Source: CALVGQ01 sp964369385
GTDB lineage: Bacteria; Bacillota_I; Bacilli_A; Erysipelotrichales; Erysipelotrichaceae
Direction: 5' to 3'
Length of the DNA: 6,903 nt
Assembly (NCBI GenBank): GCA_964369385.1
Contig: CAYJEY010000037.1
Span: forward strand, 1-6,903
The stretch's first letter is position 1, and each line of letters begins with the position of its first letter. Below are positions 1 to 6,069 of this stretch, in pieces. Made by a program: the position numbers and the translations under genes. The notes under the pieces were generated by a model, which was not told the origin of the DNA, did no database searches, and saw only the letters and a program-made list of their open reading frames with translations.

Positions 1-876
1 ATTAATAATCTTTATATCCTTTCTGCTATATACTGGTACACATATTGAATTTTTTTTTATATACCCAAACTCTGTTAATAACTTGTTATATAATGGACTA
101 CATTTATTCCCCATAATACTTTTTTTTACCTCATCAAACAATACACTATTTCCTTCTTTGCTTATAGTATTTTTCCATATTAACTCAATATCTGCTAAAT
201 CAGAAGGAACAGTATTATGTGTTAGTTGCTTTGAGAAACGAAAAAAATCTTTCCTATTTCCATTAGCATCACCAAATGATTGAAGCACACAATTTTTGTC
301 AGTAAATCTATTATAAGAGCATAGTAGTTGTTTTGAAAAAACATCTAATTCTGTTGTTTGTTCATAGCCAATAATTAAATAATCTAAACCTGATTCATGC
401 GGCCTTGAAGTCGATAATATTTCCTTTTCTCTAAGAAATTCAAAAACCGATCCATCAAAAATATATCCACATAATATATGATATAAATTAACTTTAACAC
501 TGAATCCGTTATCGAACTGTGCTGTAATTTCGTGAAATTTGCTTTTGTGTTGCTCTAATTTTTCTGCCATATGCAAAATATACTTCTGAGAAAAGGATTC
601 TAGTATTTTCAAATCTTCTTGAAATATGATTGTACTATCTAAATAAATAGTATCATTATGCTTTCTTATTAAACCACCTCTAATCAATATATCAATTAAC
701 TCTACTGAATACATTTTACATAACAATTTATAATTACACTCTCCTAGAGGTGTGTTAATAACAGTATTTATCACAGAGTCAGCATTAGAATCCAAAAAAT
801 TGCGAGGATCATCAGAGTATTTCATGACCTCTGTACTTTCATAACTATCATAAAGATAATAACTAAACTTTTTCAT
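1..876 (-). CDS. Hypothetical protein, 3' end outside window; winged-helix-like N-terminal part
   Basis: The minus strand is open for 292 codons without a stop from an ATG at 876 to the window edge, so the C-terminus is missing. That is far beyond chance in DNA this AT-rich. A purine-rich ribosome site (GAGGTGGAG) sits just before the ATG. I do not recognise the family. There is no signal peptide or membrane segment, so the product is probably cytosolic. Residues about 49-86 look like a winged helix: two short helices (YKLLCKMY, then VELIDILIRGGLI) followed by a likely beta-hairpin wing (RKHNDTIYLD). The rest is mixed alpha/beta with scattered cysteines (C47, C53, C136). It lies 52 bp downstream of the lipoprotein gene on the same strand, so co-transcription is likely. 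A DNA-binding or regulatory role is a guess from the wing alone. The gene itself is secure; its function is not. Confidence 0.85.
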   Translation of the reverse strand, partial: MKKFSYYLYDSYESTEVMKYSDDPRNFLDSNADSVINTVINTPLGECNYKLLCKMYSVELIDILIRGGLIRKHNDTIYLDSTIIFQEDLKILESFSQKYILHMAEKLEQHKSKFHEITAQFDNGFSVKVNLYHILCGYIFDGSVFEFLREKEILSTSRPHESGLDYLIIGYEQTTELDVFSKQLLCSYNRFTDKNCVLQSFGDANGNRKDFFRFSKQLTHNTVPSDLADIELIWKNTISKEGNSVLFDEVKKSIMGNKCSPLYNKLLTEFGYIKKNSICVPVYSRKDIKIIN

Positions 877-899
877 ATCTCCACCTCACTTAATATATA

Positions 900-913
900 T
901 TTTACGTGTAAAA
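900..913. repeat. Near-perfect 14-bp palindrome TTTTAC-GT-GTAAAA
   Basis: Two 6-bp half-sites (TTTTAC and GTAAAA) are separated by 2 bp. The site lies between the lipoprotein stop and the start of the downstream gene, about 24 bp before its ATG. It could be an operator or a small hairpin. Read on the plus strand it is followed by a T-rich run, but there is no plus-strand gene for it to terminate. In DNA this AT-rich, chance is a real alternative. Confidence 0.3.
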
Positions 914-928
914 CAATTTTTATAATTA

Positions 929-1723
929 TTACTTAGATCGATAATTTAGTTTGAATGTTCCGTACTCATTTTCAAAGATAACTTCGTGCAATCCAAAATC
1001 CATTGGCAACTCATCAATCTCAATACCATTTTCATAAGCTCTTAATCCATAATCTTTGAAATCAAAATCTATCAGATTAGTAGAATCAATTGGAAAAATC
1101 TCATTATCACTCCCCTCAATAACTACTTCATTAGTTTCAACGTGTATCGGCATTAATAAGTTGTAATTATCCTTATAATCAATTAACACATTACCTAAAT
1201 AAGTTCTAATAGCACTCATCAAAATAGTTGTATTTGACTCATCATCATATGCTCCACTTGAGCTTTCAGCTAAAACATAGCCATTGTACTCTTCAAAATG
1301 AATCCCTCCGATTACTTCAATACCTCCAAAATTATGAGAATCAATAAATACAAATATCTCTCCATTTTCATCATGTAATGCCATAAGTATATCGATGCTC
1401 CCACCAGCACCAAAACCATACTTAGTTATTTTCTCTAATTCTATTTCTTCTATTAAATCTAAAAAATCACTTATTGCTTCTTTCGATTTAAAAGTAATTG
1501 TAAACATCGGGGTTACATAGGAATAAGTTAGAGATAACTCTACAGGATCAATAGGAAGAAGCTCTTCAAACGTTATTATTTCTGGTATTTCTTTAGCAAC
1601 ATGAGTCAGATAGAATTCAGCCATTATCTCATTAAAATTTACCACGGATTCTTCTTTACTTTCGCTTTTTTCACTACATCCAACTAAAAACATCATTAAT
1701 ACTAAAGTTATAATCTTACTCAT
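929..1723 (-). CDS. Putative membrane-anchored lipoprotein, function unknown
   Basis: This 264-residue protein begins with a short type II signal peptide: K3, a hydrophobic run, then the lipobox LVGC with the lipidated cysteine at residue 16. Mature protein would start at C16 and sit on the outer face of the membrane. A charged, serine/glutamate-rich linker (about 17-27) follows. The body alternates likely beta strands and helices. The last 50 or so residues (FPIDSTNL to the end) read like a small beta-sandwich of the kind seen at the ends of extracellular Firmicute proteins. The ATG is preceded by AGGA at a 6-nt spacing. It is about 300 bp downstream of the bacteriocin-type cassette and 52 bp upstream of the next gene, all on one strand. 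Lipoproteins next to bacteriocin loci are sometimes immunity or sensing factors, but nothing here proves that. I recognise no family. Confidence 0.85.
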   Translation of the reverse strand: MSKIITLVLMMFLVGCSEKSESKEESVVNFNEIMAEFYLTHVAKEIPEIITFEELLPIDPVELSLTYSYVTPMFTITFKSKEAISDFLDLIEEIELEKITKYGFGAGGSIDILMALHDENGEIFVFIDSHNFGGIEVIGGIHFEEYNGYVLAESSSGAYDDESNTTILMSAIRTYLGNVLIDYKDNYNLLMPIHVETNEVVIEGSDNEIFPIDSTNLIDFDFKDYGLRAYENGIEIDELPMDFGLHEVIFENEYGTFKLNYRSK

Positions 1724-1850
1724 GTTTTATCCTGAATATATTCTAATTTACTCATCAAATAGTAGAATATATCATCCTTTCTTCATCAATTATAAGGTAT
1801 AATTTCTGCAGTCTACGCTTTCTTCTATTTTATCGTGAATTTTAAGTTAC

Positions 1851-1879
1851 ATTATTTAATATCATTTATTCCATTCCAA
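1851..1879 (-). promoter_or_regulatory. Candidate sigma-A promoter for the lipoprotein gene
   Basis: On the minus strand TTGGAA (1874-1879) and AATAAT (1851-1856) are 17 bp apart, matching the -35 and -10 consensus at 4/6 and 5/6 positions. This would give a leader of about 120 nt before the lipoprotein ATG. A second candidate nearer the gene has TATAAT at 1789-1794 with TAGACT at 1810-1815, but its spacer is only 15 bp. The rest of the 1724-2019 intergenic region shows no gene or convincing terminator. Confidence 0.35.
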
Positions 1880-2019
1880 TTTTTATTTTACACTAACACT
1901 TGCTATAATCGATGGTAAAAATCAATTTTATAAGTATGTATAAAATACATCTCATGCAAATAAGACTGCAAAAATACAAAGAAGAAAGGATATTATTAGT
2001 ATTCTTTTTCATCTATTGT

Positions 2020-2646
2020 CTATAACTTAATAATGAAATCACACATCGATTTTATTTCTTCATCATGTGTTACTATGATTACCGTTTTTCCATGTTCAAC
2101 TAATTTTTTTAACAGCATAAATACTTCTATTTTATTTTTATCATCCAAACTCCCCGTGGGCTCATCTGCTAAAATTAACTCACATGGCTTTAATAACAAT
2201 CTAGCAATTGCAACGCGCTGTTGCTCACCACCAGAACAACTTCTTACTTCTCTTTTTTCAAATCCCTCTAATCCTACTGTCGTTAATGCTTCTTTGATTT
2301 TCATTGTCTTATTATCAATTTTATGACCTTCCATCGCAATATTTAGATTATAAGTTACAGTTTTATCATCTAACAATGCATAATCTTGAAAAAGATAACC
2401 TATTCGATCTCTGAGTAGTTTTCTAGTCCCCTTTAAATTTGGATTTACTTTGTCACCAAATAAATATAAACTTCCACTATCTACTTTTTCAAGACACCCA
2501 ATAATATTGAGCAGAGTAGTTTTTCCTGATCCAGAAACACCAGATATGCACGTTATTTTCTCCTTTTCCACTTGCATGCTAAAGTTCTTCAATATTTGCT
2601 TTACCATAAATCGCTTACTGATTTCTTTACATTCACAAATATACAT
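2020..2646 (-). CDS. ABC transporter ATP-binding protein, lactococcin 972-type bacteriocin export/immunity group
   Basis: This 208-residue ATPase powers the membrane protein encoded just upstream, probably exporting or expelling the secreted peptide at the cytoplasmic membrane. All ABC motifs are present: Walker A GVSGSGKT (36-43), Q-loop Q87, signature CSGGE (137-141), Walker B LILADEP (157-163, D161 and E162), D-loop SLDD (166-169) and switch H194. The signature has Cys where the usual motif has Leu, a mild oddity. The stand-alone length of about 205 residues and the CSGGEQQRVA stretch fit the LolD/MacB-like subgroup that accompanies DUF1430 proteins (the TIGR03608 type). Its ribosome site AGGAGG overlaps the TAG stop of the membrane protein gene (TAGGAGG, 2654-2660), with 11 bp between the two genes, so they are clearly co-translated as a pair. 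Confidence 0.95.
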   Translation of the reverse strand: MYICECKEISKRFMVKQILKNFSMQVEKEKITCISGVSGSGKTTLLNIIGCLEKVDSGSLYLFGDKVNPNLKGTRKLLRDRIGYLFQDYALLDDKTVTYNLNIAMEGHKIDNKTMKIKEALTTVGLEGFEKREVRSCSGGEQQRVAIARLLLKPCELILADEPTGSLDDKNKIEVFMLLKKLVEHGKTVIIVTHDEEIKSMCDFIIKL

Positions 2647-2657
2647 ATTAACTCCTC

Positions 2658-4692
2658 CTATTTATACTTCCTGCTATGTGTAATTTTTACACTGACTAGT
2701 ACTAATCCTAGAATAATCATCATAATCCCAATACTAATCATTATTTTTAATTCTTCACGTTTGTATAATGTATTTGTCAAAACAACGAGTGAACAAACAC
2801 TGATGCTCGAATAAATAAGCAACTCTTTATGAATCCTAAAAACACTTTGTCCCATCGTATGTCTTATCGCACACTCTCTTTTGTTTATCCTATAATAGAG
2901 TTTTGTATATAAATAACATAAGCTTAATATTGTCAATGTGAATATAACAAGATCTTGAATTCCAACTATAATTTCACTTACATAACTACTGGCCTGTCTT
3001 TCATGGTATTCTTTAACACTACTTACTGAAAATTCAAATGGTAATTGAAGATTTAAATTTAGCTCATCTGTTTTTATCATATATCTCCTTGAACTAATAA
3101 AAATATCACTTCTATTATTATAAATTAATATATGAGCTGGATTATTCACGTATCGATATAAATAATAAAATGACTGAGGATCTGCAAATGTTATTTTAAA
3201 GTTATCTACAAAGTATATATTTTCATCCGGAATTCTAAGCTCTGTAATATCTTGACTTACTAATGATGAATCTACTATAGCTACTTCATCACCTTCTTCT
3301 GCACGAATAGAATCTCCATTAATATCTTTCAAATTCAACTCATTTATAAAATTATAATTTGTATCAAACATAATTGCTTTTGGTTCACTACTCATTATTG
3401 CTTGATGTGTCTCAACATCTGAATCAGCTCTCAACGAACCTCGATATGTCGGAAGTGCTATCACACCTTCATGATTCAAACTTTCAAACATATCAATCAT
3501 TTCATTATAATTTTCTACTTGATAACTTGGTGGAATTTGTGATAAATCCACATAATAATAGCCGTCATATGAGGTAAGCATTTCGTTATTGTAATAATAT
3601 GAAGTGGTTGAACTCCATACAGATTCGAAACTTCTCACACTAGTCCATAAGATGGAAACTACAGCCATATTCNNNNNNNNNNATAAACACCAGTTTTTCT
3701 GATAAAATCCATGTTTTTTCTAACCTTCGTGTGACTGTATATTTTTCAATCAAAAGTACAAGTATGAATATCAAGATAAAGAAGCCAATTGCTACCAATA
3801 GAACAACCGTAACTAAATCACTGATAAATAACTTAGACATATTAACAATTTGTATTTCATATAAGCGAAATAATATAACATAACTTGAAATTATTGTTAC
3901 TAATGAGATCAACAGTAGATAAGCATTGACATGCATGATAATTCTAAGCGGGTGATGTCCATGCAATTTTCTTATTAATATATGTTTATCTTGATTTAGA
4001 TTCTCTATGAGTAATAGGCAAAACAACAATACCATACTTAGTATCATTAATACTATTGATTGACTAATCGATTTACCTTCAAAGTCAACCATGGTTGCCC
4101 CTACATCGCTCTCTATTACTCCAGGTAATTCAATGGATTTTAAATGTCTTACCGCCTTCTCAAGTTCATCTATTTCATTAGAATATATTGAGTAAAATGT
4201 AAAAGATGGGTTATCACAAACATTTGGATCTAGTATTAGATTCAATGGATAAATATTTAATGTTGCTTCACTTAATAGATATATAGAGTCTTGTGTTTCA
4301 GTTGAATAAAATTTAGTCTCGTTCCTATCTAAAAAATCAACTATACTAGTATTACTACTTAAGTAAGGAATTTTATTATCCACAATTTCACGATTTCCTG
4401 CTAAAAAAACATGATGATCTAAATAAGAATAGCTTGGTTGATACATTACTCCAACATGATATTCACTAACAATTTTATAGAGTTCATCTANNNNNNNNNN
4501 TTCATCTATCAATATTTCCATATCACCATCTGATATATCAAAAGTCGTAAAAGAACTACTATACAACTCATTATTTTCATACTCAGTAAGTGAACCAATT
4601 TCATTTAATTGTTGCTTTCCACGATTATCTTTAAAAAATGCAAAACTAAAAAAGGCAAAAATGATACTCACTAGTAATATGACTTTTTTCAT
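2658..4692 (-). CDS. DUF1430-type bacteriocin-associated integral membrane protein (interrupted by two N-gaps)
   Basis: This is best read as one gene starting at ATG 4692 (strong GGGGGAG ribosome site) and ending in TAG at 2658. Closing both 10-N gaps as described elsewhere gives 668 residues, in the usual range for the lactococcin 972-associated putative immunity/export family (DUF1430, TIGR01654 type). The layout is an internal duplication of the MacB/FtsX kind. Each half has one membrane segment, a large extracytoplasmic domain, then three membrane segments. In the first half these are residues 4-20, then about 205-224, 245-270 and 286-310. A short segment near the second gap (VVSILW) opens the second half. 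Three more end it: IIVGIQDLVIFTLTI, LLIYSSISVCSLVVL and IMISIGIMMIILGLV. Short basic loops (IRKLHGHHPL and AIRHTMGQSVF) follow the first segment of each triplet, as in the family. It pairs with the ATPase just downstream. With the gaps left as ten Ns, the second half falls out of frame and appears as a separate protein starting at 3668; I take that as artefact. Confidence 0.85.
3673..3682. other. Assembly gap (10 N) inside the DUF1430 gene
   Basis: This is a placeholder of ten Ns, so true length is unknown. The reading frame on the high-coordinate side ends EKLVF plus two bases. The low-coordinate side continues with an open frame NMAVVSILW. The two join into one frame only if the real gap is a multiple of three, zero included. 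Direct abutment gives LVFMNMAVVSILW, a somewhat short hydrophobic stretch where a membrane segment is expected, so a few residues could be missing. Confidence 0.95.
4491..4500. other. Assembly gap (10 N) with 8-bp overlap of its flanks
   Basis: The same 8 bases, TTCATCTA, end the left flank (4483-4490) and begin the right flank (4501-4508). Merging them removes 18 positions, keeps the reading frame, and gives the smooth sequence MEILIDELYKIV. The Ns therefore probably stand for a small overlap between contigs and not for missing DNA. Confidence 0.9.
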
Positions 4693-4808
4693 TAGCTCCC
4701 CCCTCTACTCAGTTCGTACTTCAGTACATTAAAGTTAAACAAATTATCCAGTATTTATAAATTTCACTACTTAACCTTACTTCACATAGTCATTATTTAA
4801 TAATTATA

Positions 4809-4848
4809 TAAAATGGGGAATTGAAAGATCATTTCAACCCCCATTTTA
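4809..4848 (-). terminator. Rho-independent terminator after the secreted-peptide gene
   Basis: A long hairpin has an outer 10-bp stem (TAAAATGGGG at 4809-4818 against CCCCATTTTA at 4839-4848) and an inner 6-bp stem (TTGAAA at 4821-4826 against TTTCAA at 4832-4837). On the minus strand it begins 11-12 nt after the peptide stop codon and ends in CCCCATTTT followed by an A/T-rich run. It lies between the peptide gene and the membrane protein gene. I see no strong promoter in the remaining 116 bp, so partial read-through could give much peptide mRNA and less transporter mRNA. Confidence 0.75.
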
Positions 4849-4859
4849 AAATATATCAA

Positions 4860-5186
4860 TTAATAAATCACTGGTCTATTATAATTAACGGAATGACTGT
4901 GCGTATGAGGTGTTCCAGTCGGAACAATATCGTTTACACGATAACTTCTTACAGTTGTTCTTGTAAAAGTGCCATATTTGGAACTCACAGATATTGTTGT
5001 TAAAAATGGTGGATTCACAACAGAACTAAAGTCTGTTAATATCTCTTCATGGCTTCCGTTATACCAATCTGCTCCATACCAAATCTTCCCCGTGTCTACA
5101 TAATAAAATGAATTTGATCCATGTGCAGATACACTCACAACAAATAATGTTAAACTTAGTAGAAATAATGCAGCTATTTTTTTCAT
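4860..5186 (-). CDS. Small secreted peptide, candidate bacteriocin of a lactococcin 972-type locus
   Basis: This 108-residue protein has a textbook Sec signal peptide: KK at 2-3, a hydrophobic core (about 4-17), and a VSA cleavage site predicted after A21. That leaves a mature chain of 87 residues starting HGSNS. The mature part has no cysteine, is rich in aromatic residues (FYY, WYGADWY), Ser and Thr, has a PP pair, and ends in a histidine cluster (HTHSHS) and VNYNRPVIY. The stretch TTISVSSKYGTFTRTTVRSYRVND looks like a beta-hairpin pair, so a small beta-sandwich is plausible. Position (just before a DUF1430 protein and its ATPase), size and Sec signal match lactococcin 972-type bacteriocins, which block cell-wall synthesis through lipid II. 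However, the family's N-terminal GTW-x-G pattern and YY-N-W-like end are not clearly present, so I call it a candidate divergent or new cargo. AGAGG lies 9 nt before the ATG. It has its own upstream regulatory region and a terminator. Confidence 0.85.
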   Translation of the reverse strand: MKKIAALFLLSLTLFVVSVSAHGSNSFYYVDTGKIWYGADWYNGSHEEILTDFSSVVNPPFLTTISVSSKYGTFTRTTVRSYRVNDIVPTGTPHTHSHSVNYNRPVIY

Positions 5187-5251
5187 AGTGTTATTCCTCT
5201 CTTTTCTTAATTTCAGATAATTCTTGTTTCTATAATTGACTAGTTGAAACT

Positions 5252-5319
5252 ATATTACATATCTCCTAATCGACCAAACAAATTCATTAGTTTTAATCTT
5301 GGAATTGTATAATTTTATA
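5252..5319 (-). promoter_or_regulatory. Candidate promoter region of the secreted-peptide gene
   Basis: Several possible -10 boxes lie between the TTAAATACC repeats and the peptide gene on the minus strand: TATAAA (5314-5319), TATACA (5306-5311) and TAATAT (5252-5257). The first two have no acceptable -35 at 17 bp, as expected for an activator-dependent promoter, and TATAAA starts about 22 bp past the last repeat copy. TAATAT has a weak TTGTTT (5276-5281) at 18 bp. Which one is used cannot be decided from the sequence. Confidence 0.35.
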
Positions 5320-5341
5320 GTTTAATAACTATCCCCCTCTG

Positions 5342-5397
5342 ATTAAATACCAGTTAATCTTATATTAAATACCAACGTTTATTTTAAAGGTATTTAA
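5342..5397 (-). promoter_or_regulatory. Three copies of TTAAATACC: likely regulator-binding sites upstream of the peptide gene
   Basis: Copies A (5343-5351) and B (5365-5373) are direct repeats. The match extends to 11 bases, ATTAAATACCA, and the copies are 22 bp apart, two helical turns. Copy C (5389-5397) is an exact inverted copy (GGTATTTAA), forming a 9-bp inverted repeat with B around a 15-bp spacer. They lie about 155-210 bp before the peptide ATG and just upstream of possible -10 boxes with no good -35. Direct repeats spaced 21-22 bp near the -35 are typical for LytTR-type response regulators (ComE, PlnC, BlpR class) controlling bacteriocin genes. That assignment is by spacing only. 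Confidence 0.55.
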
Positions 5398-5451
5398 ATA
5401 TATTGTTGATTTAAATTACTAAAGCATAATATTAATATTTGTTGTGATACG

Positions 5452-6069
5452 TTATTGAAGAAGATGACTATAATCACAAAATTCTCTTACTTCTTTATCA
5501 TGAGAAACAATAATGACTGTTCTACCTGCATCCGCAAAGCTTCTTAAAATATCCATAACTTTTTTTGCGTTTTCCTTATCCAATGAAGCTGTAGGTTCAT
5601 CAGCTAATATTAAACTAGCATTTTTCAAATAAACGTTTGCTAATGCTACTCTTTGTTGCTCCCCGCCAGAAAGCTCATATACTTTGCGATGCAGAAAGCC
5701 TTCTAATCCGAATTCTTTTAATGCTGCATCAATTTTATCTTCACTAAGTTTTTGATTTTTCTTTACGATTCTAATATTCTGCAAAACAGTAAGATTTTCA
5801 ATTAAACCAAAGTTTTGAAATATAAAGCCTATTTGATTTCGAAGTTGAGTCCTAATATCTTTTGCCTTAACTTTTTTTTCTCCATCATAGTAAATTTCTC
5901 CAGTTTCATAACTTTCAATTAATCCAATGATATTTAATAAGGTTGTTTTCCCACAACCACTACTCCCATATAAACAAGTTAATGCTGATTCATTAATAAC
6001 TAAATTAAAATCTTTGTATAATTGTAATCTGCCATAGCTTTTACATAATCCACGAATTTCTACTTTCAT
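5452..6069 (-). CDS. ABC transporter ATP-binding protein, second lactococcin 972-type module
   Basis: This 205-residue ATPase partners the membrane protein encoded directly upstream. Motifs: Walker A GSSGCGKT (35-42), Q-loop Q85, canonical signature LSGGE (133-137), Walker B LILADE (153-158), D-loop SLDK (162-165) and switch H190. I start it at ATG 6069 (MKVEIRGL), not at the in-frame ATG 29 codons earlier, for three reasons. GGAGG lies 9 nt before 6069, the protein then begins where ABC domains normally begin, and the extra 29 residues would lie wholly within the upstream gene. The start overlaps the upstream stop as ATGA, so translation is coupled. It is clearly related to the other ATPase in the window but diverged (for example TVIIVSHDKEV against TVIIVTHDEEI), so this is an old duplication or independent acquisition, not a recent copy. 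Confidence 0.95.
   Translation of the reverse strand: MKVEIRGLCKSYGRLQLYKDFNLVINESALTCLYGSSGCGKTTLLNIIGLIESYETGEIYYDGEKKVKAKDIRTQLRNQIGFIFQNFGLIENLTVLQNIRIVKKNQKLSEDKIDAALKEFGLEGFLHRKVYELSGGEQQRVALANVYLKNASLILADEPTASLDKENAKKVMDILRSFADAGRTVIIVSHDKEVREFCDYSHLLQ

Noticed and set aside
83..283. Plus-strand 66-codon open frame
   Set aside because: It is fully inside the minus-strand 1-876 gene, has no ribosome site, and is a shadow of that gene.
1936..1950. Hairpin ATGTAT-N3-ATACAT as terminator of the downstream ATPase gene
   Set aside because: The stem is almost all A/T with no G/C clamp and no clean T-run after it on the minus strand; too weak to call.
2033..2814. Three plus-strand open frames (2033-2326, 2450-2683, 2572-2814)
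   Set aside because: They are antisense to the ATPase and membrane protein genes, without ribosome sites or recognisable products.
2658..3668. Separate 336-residue membrane protein starting at ATG 3668
   Set aside because: The start sits only 4 bases from an N-gap with no ribosome site, and the protein is the second half of the DUF1430 protein. It is better merged with the first half.
4821..5003. Plus-strand 60-codon open frame, Cys-rich at its end
   Set aside because: It begins inside the terminator hairpin and runs antisense to the secreted-peptide gene, which has far better evidence.
4860..5186. Firm naming of the peptide as lactococcin 972
   Set aside because: Context fits, but the family's hallmark residues are not clearly present, so only the locus type can be named.
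5255..5287. Ten-codon minus-strand ORF (MNLFGRLGDM) in the leader of the peptide gene
   Set aside because: No convincing ribosome site before its ATG, and ORFs this short are expected by chance.
5415..5440. AATATTAATATT palindrome after the upstream ATPase as a terminator
   Set aside because: Pure A/T and no T-run; consistent with base composition alone.
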